From a virus, in the IMG/VR virus record IMGVR_UViG_3300043409_003130, positions 18,526 through 82,525 of that record: a stretch of DNA of 64,000 nt, one strand, 5' to 3'. The position numbers were made by a program, and so were the translations under genes. How positions within the stretch are numbered: the first letter of the stretch is position 1; each line of letters opens with the position of its first letter. Under the pieces are notes generated by a model. That model saw only the letters and a list, made by a program, of their open reading frames with translations. It was not told the origin of the DNA and did no database searches. Of the stretch, positions 35,669 through 44,052 are shown piece after piece.

Positions 35669-38026
35669 ATGAAATTTATAACATCATCGACTGAATTTTT
35701 TGAACTTCATAATAATCCTAAATTAATTAAACTTAGGGAATCTATATTAGCAGTTCCTATTGAGAATTGGAAATATATCAGTACTCTTAAATTTAAACAA
35801 GCTAAGGAAATTTCTAAACAAGAGGCCTGGGCCATAACTTCTCACCAAATATACCTATTAGAAAATTTTGATAGAATTTCAGATATTAATAGAAATGAAA
35901 GCTTACTAACCAGATATGGATATAATTCAGTCTCTTTAACTCTAGAAGGAGCATATTTAGAAACGCTTGAATCACTTGAATCTTTAAATGAAAGTTTGTT
36001 CTCTTCAGTTAAAGACTTTTTATCTATGATGACCGATGGCGGCACGCCAATGGGTGTATTACATTTTGTATTAGATATTATTGGAATTATTCCAGGCTCA
36101 TGGATTGGTTTTCCTAGTGATGTTATTGCAAACTTATTAAATGCACTAATTTATGCTTTTCAAGATAAACCAAGTTATATACTAGCTTTTTTGAATCTTG
36201 CATTTGCATTTTCTGGCCCAATTGGAGCGGGTTTTAAAACTTTATTTAAACCGTTTATGGTAGGCGGAGAAAAATTAATTGCTTTAATATTTAAGGGTTC
36301 AAGTTCAGCAGCATTAAGGGCTGGAGTAATGGACTTTAAAGCTGGTGCACTTGCTATTGATAAAGGAGCGGCAGCCGGTATTATTCCAAAATTTGGAGAC
36401 CTATTAAAAGGAGTTGGGACATTTATTATTACCACTGGCCTAAAGATAATTAAATCATTAATTTCAATTATATCTAGTGCAGTTAAATTTGTATCGGTCG
36501 GTATAATTGATTTAAAAAAACTATTACCAGTAACTAAATGGATTGATGAACTTGTTATTAAAGCAACCGCTGCTGGAAAAGCCTCAACTGAAGCTGGTGA
36601 ACTTTTACTAAAACAAGATGCCCAATTAGTGGCTGGTGCTGAACGCACGGCCGCTGCTGGTTCAGCCTTATCCAAGGATGCAGCTCTTGCTTTAGGTAAA
36701 GATGCAACAGCTGCTGCCGAAATTGAAGCTAAAACATCAAAAGCCCTTGGTGATCTTGAAGGATTAAGTGCAAAGATTGAAAATGATATTCTAAAATCTG
36801 CTGAGTATGAAGCATTTTTGCTAGCCAAGCCAGGCGAAGCAATTAAAGCACTGTATAAGAAATCTGCCACTACTGAAAAATTAATAGGCGGCGTTCTTAA
36901 TACTAAATCAGCAAGTTCAATTGTAAATTTAATGAAAGAGACTAAAATATCTAGTGAACTTGTAAAAATGGGCTGGAAGCCAGGTGAAGCTGCTCTAGTT
37001 AAGGCAATCAAAACTGGAGACGCTGCTACTATTTCTAAATTATTTGGTCAAATGGCAGAAAATCCTAAAATTATGGAACAGATTCTGTTAAAGGAACCTC
37101 GGGTTGCAGCAACATTATCTATATTTAAAGAGGCACCTGAGGCCTTAATTGCTGGAACTAAAAACCTTAAGGCTATTCAAAAAACTCTTACTAAATTAAC
37201 TGGTGGCTTGGCATATCGTGGAATTACCCTAAAAGCCCTTATTGGATTTGTTTTAAAACAGTGTATGAAAGGCGAATGTGCACAATCTATAATAAATGGA
37301 GGGCCTGATAAAATTTTATCAAATGTATCAGCCGCTGCATCTGGCGCAGCAACCTCTGCCTTAATGAGTTCAATGAATGAACTATTATCTAACGTTACAA
37401 TAAATGAAGAATCTGATCCACTTTCTGAAATAAGTGCAGCTGATCTTGAAGAATTTAAAACCAATGACCCTGAGCAATATCAGATATTATCTAAGCAAAT
37501 AGCTGATGCCAAATCGGCTAAGTCAAAGTTAATTAAAGAAACTAACGCTGACCCATGCCAATTGGAAAGTAACTTAGCTGAGGCTAAGACTGGTGTTGTG
37601 TTAAAGTGGCATCATGCATATCAAGAAGGAAAGGTTGTAACCAATTTAGTTACACCTGAGGATTGGGAACAATCCGGCCTAAATGAATATAGCAAATCAT
37701 TTCTTACCCTAGTCGGAGAAGATTCTAATATTGATGCACAGCATCCAATATCTGCATCGGATCCTTATCATGTAGCATATTTATCAGAGATATTTGACCA
37801 TAAATCTGGGTCAATATTAATTAATGAAACTGATAAGTCTAATTTAGATAAAACGCTTGAAGAATTGGTAGAGGAAGGATCATTAAATCCATCTAAAAAA
37901 GAAGAGGTTAAGAAAGAAACTCTTGATCATTGGAAAAATGGAACAGTACCAAAGTCATTTGGTCTTGATGATGTTAAGTTAGATGAATCTTTTTTTAAAA
38001 TTGGAAAATTAATAACACGTAGATGA
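35669..38026 (+). CDS. Large internal protein with hydrophobic pretoxin-like region
   Basis: A 785-residue protein. Residues about 125-215 form a hydrophobic segment starting 'TPMGVLHFVLDIIGIIPG' and including NALIYAFQDKPSYILAFLNL, the wording (D-x-I-G-x-I-P-G ... NA-IY ... Y--A---L) of the membrane-active domain that precedes toxin domains in polymorphic toxins. Further hydrophobic helices follow near 250-280, then Ala-rich helices (300-360) and a soluble acidic C-terminus. MKFITSSTEFFEL at the start is a weak fit to the capsid-targeting peptide. With the late promoter, I infer a packaged protein that inserts into the host membrane on DNA entry. It overlaps the next gene by 4 nt. Confidence 0.5.
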   Translation: MKFITSSTEFFELHNNPKLIKLRESILAVPIENWKYISTLKFKQAKEISKQEAWAITSHQIYLLENFDRISDINRNESLLTRYGYNSVSLTLEGAYLETLESLESLNESLFSSVKDFLSMMTDGGTPMGVLHFVLDIIGIIPGSWIGFPSDVIANLLNALIYAFQDKPSYILAFLNLAFAFSGPIGAGFKTLFKPFMVGGEKLIALIFKGSSSAALRAGVMDFKAGALAIDKGAAAGIIPKFGDLLKGVGTFIITTGLKIIKSLISIISSAVKFVSVGIIDLKKLLPVTKWIDELVIKATAAGKASTEAGELLLKQDAQLVAGAERTAAAGSALSKDAALALGKDATAAAEIEAKTSKALGDLEGLSAKIENDILKSAEYEAFLLAKPGEAIKALYKKSATTEKLIGGVLNTKSASSIVNLMKETKISSELVKMGWKPGEAALVKAIKTGDAATISKLFGQMAENPKIMEQILLKEPRVAATLSIFKEAPEALIAGTKNLKAIQKTLTKLTGGLAYRGITLKALIGFVLKQCMKGECAQSIINGGPDKILSNVSAAASGAATSALMSSMNELLSNVTINEESDPLSEISAADLEEFKTNDPEQYQILSKQIADAKSAKSKLIKETNADPCQLESNLAEAKTGVVLKWHHAYQEGKVVTNLVTPEDWEQSGLNEYSKSFLTLVGEDSNIDAQHPISASDPYHVAYLSEIFDHKSGSILINETDKSNLDKTLEELVEEGSLNPSKKEEVKKETLDHWKNGTVPKSFGLDDVKLDESFFKIGKLITRR

Positions 38027-38751
38027 TAAGACCATTTGATGAGTTTCAAGTTCATGATATTTTCTCTAAAAAAATTGCCTTAATTGGAGAAAACCATAAT
38101 ATTCCTGACCTATTTAATAGTGATGCAAAGATTAGCGTACAAATTACCCCAAATGAATATTCAACACATCAAGTATTTAATAGATTAGCCGGCTCAGACT
38201 TAATTCCAGGATTTGTAGGAGACCGATTTAAGGCTATGAAATTAAGGACACCAATTTCAGTAATTTCTCCAAACTCTACTATTCAAACTTTTCCAACATT
38301 TAGACACCTGAATAGTGCAAATTTATTAAAGGGTTCAATTTATTTTAGTAAACCAAAAATTGATACTCAAATTCAGGTTGCTACATATGAAGGGCGTATA
38401 ATTGGAGCTAGAGAAATAATTGACGGCAGGCCAATTCATTTAAATATCTCTCGATATCCTGAGATTCCAATATTATCTCAAATTTCTGAAAACTTATATT
38501 CTAAATTATCATCGGAATTTTCTAGATTTAGAATAGGTTTTACTAAATCTGGTCCAATCCTATTGGCAATGGAAAATTTTAAATTAAAAACACCTGAGCT
38601 TGTTGATTTATATTTCCAAGCATATGAATCTAAACTTGGAAAAATCCCAAACTGGTATAGACACCAAACCTCTAAATCATTAGTTGAAAAATATTTAAGT
38701 GAGTATATTAATAGAGAGGAGATTTCCAAGAAGTGTCCTTATCTACTTTAA
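38023..38751 (+). CDS. Hypothetical protein, possible degenerate ATP-grasp half
   Basis: A 242-residue protein coupled by a 4-nt overlap to the large internal protein. The second half has 'QIQVATYEGRIIGAREIIDG' and 'FSRFRIGFTKSGPILLAMENF', which recalls the C-terminal lobe of ATP-grasp proteins (R-x-Y-x-x-x-G-x-I-I-G, then I-D/G-x-x-x-x-G-x-x-x-x-E-N), but the catalytic acids are not clear. The start MIRPFDEFQVHD weakly resembles the capsid-targeting peptide. Function unknown. Confidence 0.4.
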   Translation: MIRPFDEFQVHDIFSKKIALIGENHNIPDLFNSDAKISVQITPNEYSTHQVFNRLAGSDLIPGFVGDRFKAMKLRTPISVISPNSTIQTFPTFRHLNSANLLKGSIYFSKPKIDTQIQVATYEGRIIGAREIIDGRPIHLNISRYPEIPILSQISENLYSKLSSEFSRFRIGFTKSGPILLAMENFKLKTPELVDLYFQAYESKLGKIPNWYRHQTSKSLVEKYLSEYINREEISKKCPYLL

Positions 38752-38760
38752 TAACTAACT

Positions 38761-39243
38761 ATGATTAATACATTTGAAAAGTTCGCTAATCGTGACTCTA
38801 AAAAAAAGAGAGACAGTGCAGGAATTGCAATAATTTACAATTCAAAAAATTCTAAACCTAAAATTTTATTGGTTCATGCAACCAATGGTAGCTGGGCCAA
38901 GCCAGTTATGGGAATTCCCAAGGGTAAAATAGAGGATGGCGAATCTCCAGAAGATGCTGCAGTTAGGGAAACATACGAGGAAATTGGCATACTGATTAAG
39001 CCTAATCAAGTAGAGCCACATACTGAAATAATTCAGGTATATTCTGGCAAAACGGTTATTAATAATATTCACTATTTAATTTGTAATATCGATAGCCTAT
39101 CTGAAATTGGCTTAACTGGTTTAACCGTGCCTAAATCACAATTACAAAGTGGCGAAATTGACTGGGCTGGGTTTATTGATATTGAGCTAGCCTATTCTAA
39201 AATAGCAGCAGCTCAGCGAATAATTTTAGATAGATTTTCCTGA
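38761..39243 (+). CDS. Nudix hydrolase
   Basis: A 160-residue protein with a complete Nudix box from G55: G-K-I-E-D-G-E61-S-P-E-D-A-A-V-R69-E70-T-Y-E73-E74-I-G-I77. Nudix enzymes cleave nucleoside diphosphates linked to other groups (NTPs, NADH, ADP-sugars, capped RNA). The substrate is not evident. The N-terminus MINTFEKFANRDS resembles the capsid-targeting peptide in its first eight residues but lacks a clear cleavage Glu, so packaging is uncertain. Confidence 0.9.
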   Translation: MINTFEKFANRDSKKKRDSAGIAIIYNSKNSKPKILLVHATNGSWAKPVMGIPKGKIEDGESPEDAAVRETYEEIGILIKPNQVEPHTEIIQVYSGKTVINNIHYLICNIDSLSEIGLTGLTVPKSQLQSGEIDWAGFIDIELAYSKIAAAQRIILDRFS

Positions 39244-39295
39244 AACTTGCCTATTTTTTTTAGTAAGATAATCTAAATATTAAACTAAATAATTT

Positions 39296-39820
39296 ATGAA
39301 ACAAACAAAAGACCTAATTACTGATTCACTAGTAATGGATGCGCCTGATACTGAAATAGTTGCAGGACCTGAGTCATCTACCGAAACTACCACTGAGCCT
39401 GAGGCTAAAGAAATGTCAGAAGTTGACAAATTAATTAATAAGCGTACTGGCTATTGGGCTGTTAATTTAGACTTGGCTGATTTAAAATGGATTAAAAATG
39501 GCTGCAATAACAAATTTCCATTTACTGGTCCAAATGAGGCTTTTATGTTAATGAATTGCTACTTAGGATTTGCCTCTGCAATTGGAACGCTAGAGGCAGC
39601 AACGAATAGCGGAATTGATAACTCTACTGCAAATTTATCAGCATCTGCAATTGAAGCCTGTGCCTTAATTTTAAATAGATATGATGGCTCTGGATTAGAT
39701 ACTGCTCAACGAGTATTTAGAATTGCAATTGCATTAAATAATGTAATTATGGAAATGAAATCATTAGATTCTCAAATTGCAAAATTACGAGAAGCTGAAA
39801 CCACTCCAGACTCTAATTAA
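39296..39820 (+). CDS. Hypothetical protein
   Basis: A 174-residue protein with a disordered acidic N-terminus (residues 1-45 rich in T, E, S, P) and a helical domain with 'TGYWAVNLDLADLKWIKNGCNNKFPFTGPNEAFMLMNCYLGFAS', ending in a helix KSLDSQIAKLREAE. No family recognised. It is followed without gap by a small gene. Confidence 0.5.
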   Translation: MKQTKDLITDSLVMDAPDTEIVAGPESSTETTTEPEAKEMSEVDKLINKRTGYWAVNLDLADLKWIKNGCNNKFPFTGPNEAFMLMNCYLGFASAIGTLEAATNSGIDNSTANLSASAIEACALILNRYDGSGLDTAQRVFRIAIALNNVIMEMKSLDSQIAKLREAETTPDSN

Positions 39821-40023
39821 TGGGATATCATAAGCGATTATTAGATATTGATCTAATTAAATTAGCAGCAGCTTCATCTAGCCATGAATTATTTGAAAAA
39901 TACATGACTGCTGCAGATGCCTATTCATTTATGGATACTGAGTCCTCTATTCTTTGGGATAAATATTCAAATGGAAATGCTAAAAATAGACTAAAACTCT
40001 ATAATACAATTAAACTAATGTAA
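39820..40023 (+). CDS. Small hypothetical protein
   Basis: A 67-residue helical protein (MGYHKRLLDIDLIKLAAASS ...) whose ATG overlaps the previous stop by 1 nt. Rich in Y, L and A, with an 'ELFEKYMTAADAYSFMD' amphipathic helix. No family recognised. Confidence 0.5.
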   Translation: MGYHKRLLDIDLIKLAAASSSHELFEKYMTAADAYSFMDTESSILWDKYSNGNAKNRLKLYNTIKLM

Positions 40024-40042
40024 AATCGTTTTATTTCAAATT

Positions 40043-40068
40043 AAAAAGCCGCATTAGCGGCTTTTTTT
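40043..40068. terminator. Bidirectional terminator between convergent genes
   Basis: AAAAAGCCGC-ATTA-GCGGC-TTTTTTT: a GC stem with a 4-nt loop flanked by A and T runs, so it can stop transcription from both sides. It overlaps the 3' end of the minus-strand ATP-grasp gene. Confidence 0.85.
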
Positions 40069-41181
40069 GGTAAGATCCTTTAATAGTCGTTTGGCATAGT
40101 CAACTGGCCTTTGAATTGCAGTTTTTCTAATATCAGGTAATATTTTAAATAAATTTCTTCCTGGAATTGAATTTACCTCTAACATGTAGATTTCGCCACT
40201 TTGATCTATTAAAAAATCCAATCCAACTTCGCCAATCGGACCAGACTTTTTATCTAAAATATCAAATATTACCTGTGATGAATCTCTAATTGACTGGGCA
40301 ATCGGGCCGTCTATGTCTTGGTTAAATATTGATTTTAAAATATTACTTAGGGTTTCTTTACTGCCGCCTTGATGTAAATTTGCTGTAATTTTACTGGGCT
40401 TAGCCAATCTAACTGCCATACCTGTTCGTATAGGTTTTTTAGCCTTATCTCGTTGATATATTACCCTAACGTCAAATACTCCTCCGTTATATTGAGGTAG
40501 AGCAATACACTCCTGAATAATATAGGTTCGGCCATTAGACCTCATGCTTTTACGAACTTCATCAATACGGTCTACTAAATTTAAGTCAGTTGCCGTGGTT
40601 GACTTATCTAAATATTTAATTAAATAGCCTGACTCTTTTTTAGCTACCTTAATTATACCTTTACCGCCGGATCCAAATCTAGGTTTAATAATTGCTTCTG
40701 GGTAATTACTCATAAACCTAATAAGATTAGATTTACTGTATTTTTGGGTATGCGGAATCTTTAATTTGCCAAGGTCTTCATTTATTAAGGTTTTGTGTGT
40801 TAAATATTTATCAAGTGAAACTTTTCTAAAATCTGGACTGTTTAGCGGAGTACACCCAAGATTTAATAAAAATCGGGTATTTGAAGTTTTACCGGTATTG
40901 GTTTTATTTTTAAAGCTTCTATCATAAAATACCGCAGGTAGTCCTCTAACTGATGAGGTCCAATCATCATTAACTAGGGTCCAGGCAGTACAGCCAGTTG
41001 AGGTAAAGTCAGTAAATACAAATGCATCAATCTCTGAGTCATTTGCATATTGAATTAATTCTTTAAAATAGCCGGTTTGTTCACCAAATTGAGAGTCCTC
41101 ACCGGTGTCACCAAGTATCCCAAATGCCTGATCCTGTGCAGTTGAATCTAAATATTCTGCAAATTCAAAAAGATACTTCAT
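40054..41181 (-). CDS. ATP-grasp enzyme (YheC/YheD-like) with capsid-targeting-type N-terminus
   Basis: A 375-residue protein. The ATP-grasp fold is marked by AIIKPRFGSGGKGIIKV (nucleotide-binding loop near 162-178), YIIQECIALPQYNGGVFDVRVIYQR and the metal site GEVGLDFLIDQSGEIYMLEV then NSIPG (about 320-347). This order matches YheC/YheD and related ligases that join a carboxylate to an amine; the substrate is unknown. The start MKYLFEFAEYLDS matches the packaged-protein peptide, though the cleavage Glu is less clear. An ATAAATAA element (minus strand, 41188-41195) precedes it. Confidence 0.72.
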   Translation of the reverse strand: MKYLFEFAEYLDSTAQDQAFGILGDTGEDSQFGEQTGYFKELIQYANDSEIDAFVFTDFTSTGCTAWTLVNDDWTSSVRGLPAVFYDRSFKNKTNTGKTSNTRFLLNLGCTPLNSPDFRKVSLDKYLTHKTLINEDLGKLKIPHTQKYSKSNLIRFMSNYPEAIIKPRFGSGGKGIIKVAKKESGYLIKYLDKSTTATDLNLVDRIDEVRKSMRSNGRTYIIQECIALPQYNGGVFDVRVIYQRDKAKKPIRTGMAVRLAKPSKITANLHQGGSKETLSNILKSIFNQDIDGPIAQSIRDSSQVIFDILDKKSGPIGEVGLDFLIDQSGEIYMLEVNSIPGRNLFKILPDIRKTAIQRPVDYAKRLLKDLTKKSR

Positions 41182-41210
41182 ATTAATTTATTTATCTCTA
41201 CTGTGTTCTA

Positions 41211-41218
41211 TATAAATA
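41211..41218 (+). promoter_or_regulatory. Late promoter TATAAATA (rightward, divergent region)
   Basis: CTATATAAATAAC: the exact TATAAATA core 53 nt before the ATG at 41272. The minus strand of the same 90-nt gap carries ATAAATAA at 41188-41195 for the leftward ATP-grasp gene, so the gap holds two divergent late promoters. Confidence 0.65.
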
Positions 41219-41271
41219 ACTATGTATAACTAAGATATTATTTAGTTAATTATAAAAAAGTAAATAAATTT

Positions 41272-42303
41272 ATGATATTTAAATCATTTAATCAGTTTAT
41301 AACCGAATCAAATTCAGCAAGTTTAGTACCGGTTAATGAAGGTATTTTTCAACAGGACGTAGTTTTTAAACTTAAAAAAAGAACAGCAGACGAAGACGGC
41401 GGTGAACGTGCTAAGCTTTCAATGATTGCAAAAGTTAATCCACCAAACGGTACTCCTGAACCTGCAGCAATAGAGTTAGTTAGACAAATGGCTCAAGATA
41501 AATTAGCAAATGATGCACTATTTAAAGTATCAACGGAAGGTAATATTGTATTTATTACAATAGATAAAAATAGACAAAGATTTGTGATTAATGACCAGGC
41601 AATATTAATTGCCGTACTATCATTTAGAAATTCTGATAATTTTGATATGTCAAAGGCCGATAGTTTAAACTTAAAACCGTTTATGATAGCCGGTGATATA
41701 CAAATTTGGGAAGACAAAGATATGGCTGCCTTATCTAAATTAAATGTAACTAACCCCATTAAACAAGGGAAAAATCAAGAGATTATTGATGATGAGCATA
41801 AAGAGAATAAAGAGAATAAGCAGACTGATCAAACTCCAATTAAGTTACCTACTGCTGATTCTGATGTATTGGCATTTTTAAAAGAAAAGCTGTTAGGCGA
41901 TGCTGGAAAAGTAGTTGAATCAGTTAATGGCACAGTTGCACTTGCTAAATCTGGAATAAAGAGTAGAGAAGTAAAATTTGCCCAGTTAATATTATTAGCT
42001 CCTGAATTTAGTAAAGAATTACCTAATATAAAACTTGCAAGTACGCTAGGTTCAGCAGACGGATCCTACGGACCAAAAACAGCAGCGGCATATGGTCTTC
42101 TACTTGATGGTAAGTCAGATACTTCACGTAATTCGCTTGAAGTAGCCGACATTGAAAAACTTGCTCAATACTGTACCTTAGTTAAATTAACCAAACCTAG
42201 ATTACAACAAATATGGGATGCATCTGAGTTAAAAACTGGAGGTGAAGATAAATCCGATACCAGCGGTAAGGACGGGTCATTTACCTTTGTTAATAAACCT
42301 TAA
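41272..42303 (+). CDS. Putative packaged protein with peptidoglycan-binding-like C-terminal part
   Basis: A 343-residue protein. The N-terminus MIFKSFNQFITESNSA fits the capsid-targeting peptide with I-T-E|S as cleavage site; a second candidate, V-N-E|G, follows at residues 21-24. Residues 25-150 are mixed alpha/beta, 165-190 acidic and disordered (HKENKENKQ). The region near 235-280 ends with SADGSYGPKTAAAYGLLLDG, which resembles the closing D-G-x-F/Y-G-P-x-T-x-x-A of peptidoglycan-binding domain 1. It is followed by another packaged-type protein gene 21 nt on. Confidence 0.5.
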   Translation: MIFKSFNQFITESNSASLVPVNEGIFQQDVVFKLKKRTADEDGGERAKLSMIAKVNPPNGTPEPAAIELVRQMAQDKLANDALFKVSTEGNIVFITIDKNRQRFVINDQAILIAVLSFRNSDNFDMSKADSLNLKPFMIAGDIQIWEDKDMAALSKLNVTNPIKQGKNQEIIDDEHKENKENKQTDQTPIKLPTADSDVLAFLKEKLLGDAGKVVESVNGTVALAKSGIKSREVKFAQLILLAPEFSKELPNIKLASTLGSADGSYGPKTAAAYGLLLDGKSDTSRNSLEVADIEKLAQYCTLVKLTKPRLQQIWDASELKTGGEDKSDTSGKDGSFTFVNKP

Positions 42304-42324
42304 ATATTTAAAAAAATTCCAAAT

Positions 42325-43980
42325 ATGAAACATATAAATTTAACAAACTATGCAATTCTTACTGAGAATAAAAGTAGTGGATACTATTCAGTAACTGAAG
42401 CTGATATTGTTGCACCAAAGATTGCGGCAAAACCACTCTCAATTGATGCTGGAGACTCTGAAGAAATTAAGGCAATAAAGGGTGTAATTATTAACAAGAC
42501 TCCAGTTGAGGCATTTAATGCATTAACCGCAGGAGCTACTGCTTTAGCTGCTTCTACTTCTGTAAAATCAGTAGTTGATATTACAATTGATACTAAAACC
42601 TATAAGGTTGACTTAAATAAAATAGCTGATACAAAACCTTCTCAAATTTGGATTGACTATGACAGTGCAAGTCTAAAATTAATTGAAGGCTTAAATTTAG
42701 AATATATTACAAATTATATAAGGGAACAAACCGAGGGTATTGGAACAGCTGAGGAAGAACTTGCCTCAATGGCTGGTGCAATATACGCATATTGTAGAGA
42801 AAACGGTGGCAATACTAAAGCCGTAATGGCAGCAGTTGCAGACTACTATACTAAAAATAAAGGTCAAGAATTTTATTCAATGTTAGATGATGACTTTGAT
42901 GGTTCTCCTAAAGTATTAGTTGATGCCTTATTTGGAAAAACTGTTACTCAAGATCAAATTAATACTGCATTAATGGTGGATGCAGGTCAAAGTTTATTAG
43001 TTGATTTAACAATTATGTTAGGAACTTGGGGATTAACGGCCCTTAGTGCTGGCGCCGCTGCTCCAGCTGCGGCTGTTCAAACTGCTAGGGTTGGATCTAC
43101 CTTAAAAAATATATTTACTTTTGGAAAATCCGCAAGGACAGCCAAAGCTTTAGAAACTGGAATTGTTGCAGCTGAAACTGCATTAACTGGAGCTAAGCTA
43201 CTAACTGGTGCTAATAAACTAAGACAACTAGGCTCTGCAATTAGTCTAAGTGCCGAAGAGGTTAAATTAATACAGGGTGTTAAAAATGCATCTCAGATTA
43301 ATAGGTTCCTAACTGCAACCAAAGGCGGTTCCATGAGTTTGAATGGACAAAAAATGGCAGCTGAACTTGCAGCAGATTCTCCTGGTTTTTTTAAATCAAT
43401 TAAGGAGCTATTTAAAATTTCTCCAGGTGTAGTAACCAAATTAGTTGCAGCAGTTGGTGGTCCTAAAACTGCTACATTAATCGCAACTGCGCCTGGAGCA
43501 ATAGATACTATTCTTGATACCACTGCCTGGGTAACCAGTAATCCAGAAGATGAAAATGAAACTGGTTCAAGTACTGATATTAGCGAAGATGGTATTAATA
43601 AACTTGTAAATGCACTATATAATGAGGCTAAGAGCGGAACTTTTGGATATACAGATGGAGGCGCTGAACTTAAAATTGCATTTTTAATGTTGAGTTTAAC
43701 TCCACAAACATATGAGTTAGTAGATAAAGCCTGGACAATTTCATATGGCGATAAATACGGAAATTTATATGATTCATGTGTTGCTGGAGAATTAGATTTT
43801 GATCTATTTGATTTAGTTAATGGCTATTTAGGTAGTTTTGGAAAAGGCGAACTTGCCGGACAGGTTGCAAAACTTAAAGCTAATATAGCTAAGCCAGCTA
43901 GCGCTGAACCAGTAAAACCAATAAAGGAGTCAATTACACAAGCTAGGCTAAAAACGTTTAATGATTTTTACAAAAAATAG
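42325..43980 (+). CDS. Large Ala-rich putative internal/ejected protein
   Basis: A 551-residue protein. MKHINLTNYAILTEN at the start has L-T-E as possible cleavage site, and V-T-E|A occurs at residues 23-26. Residues 130-200 include 'EGIGTAEEELASMAGAIYAYC', helical and perhaps annexin-like by chance. From 225 to 420 it is Ala/Leu-rich with amphipathic and hydrophobic helices (LLVDLTIMLGTWGLTALSAG), suited to membrane insertion. The C-terminal part has 'AELKIAFLMLSLTPQTYELVDKAW'. I infer a core protein injected with DNA. A terminator follows. Confidence 0.5.
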   Translation: MKHINLTNYAILTENKSSGYYSVTEADIVAPKIAAKPLSIDAGDSEEIKAIKGVIINKTPVEAFNALTAGATALAASTSVKSVVDITIDTKTYKVDLNKIADTKPSQIWIDYDSASLKLIEGLNLEYITNYIREQTEGIGTAEEELASMAGAIYAYCRENGGNTKAVMAAVADYYTKNKGQEFYSMLDDDFDGSPKVLVDALFGKTVTQDQINTALMVDAGQSLLVDLTIMLGTWGLTALSAGAAAPAAAVQTARVGSTLKNIFTFGKSARTAKALETGIVAAETALTGAKLLTGANKLRQLGSAISLSAEEVKLIQGVKNASQINRFLTATKGGSMSLNGQKMAAELAADSPGFFKSIKELFKISPGVVTKLVAAVGGPKTATLIATAPGAIDTILDTTAWVTSNPEDENETGSSTDISEDGINKLVNALYNEAKSGTFGYTDGGAELKIAFLMLSLTPQTYELVDKAWTISYGDKYGNLYDSCVAGELDFDLFDLVNGYLGSFGKGELAGQVAKLKANIAKPASAEPVKPIKESITQARLKTFNDFYKK

Positions 43981-44005
43981 TTTTACTTAAATAAATTTTT
44001 AAAAA

Positions 44006-44029
44006 AGCTGAAGAAATTCGGCTTTTTTT
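44006..44029 (+). terminator. Rho-independent terminator with GAAA tetraloop
   Basis: AGCTGAA-GAAA-TTCGGCT followed by a run of seven T; it closes the packaged-protein operon just before the ligase promoter. Confidence 0.85.
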
Positions 44030-44040
44030 GTTTTATTTAG

Positions 44041-44046
44041 TATAAT
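44041..44046 (+). promoter_or_regulatory. TATAAT-N6-ATG promoter (predicted leaderless)
   Basis: TAG-TATAAT-AGTTTT-ATG: the -10 hexamer ends exactly 6 nt before the ligase start codon, so a normal start site falls on the A of ATG. Confidence 0.6.
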
Positions 44047-44052
44047 AGTTTT

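Noticed and set aside
36175-37464. Minus-strand open frames opposite the large internal protein gene
   Set aside because: They mirror the Ala-rich plus-strand coding sequence; the plus frame has coupled neighbours and a late promoter.
42700-42900. Annexin-like repeat in the 551-residue internal protein (G-I-G-T-A-E-E-E-L)
   Set aside because: Only the G-x-G-T-x-E-E-x-L wording matches; there is a single copy and no calcium site, so chance similarity is likely.
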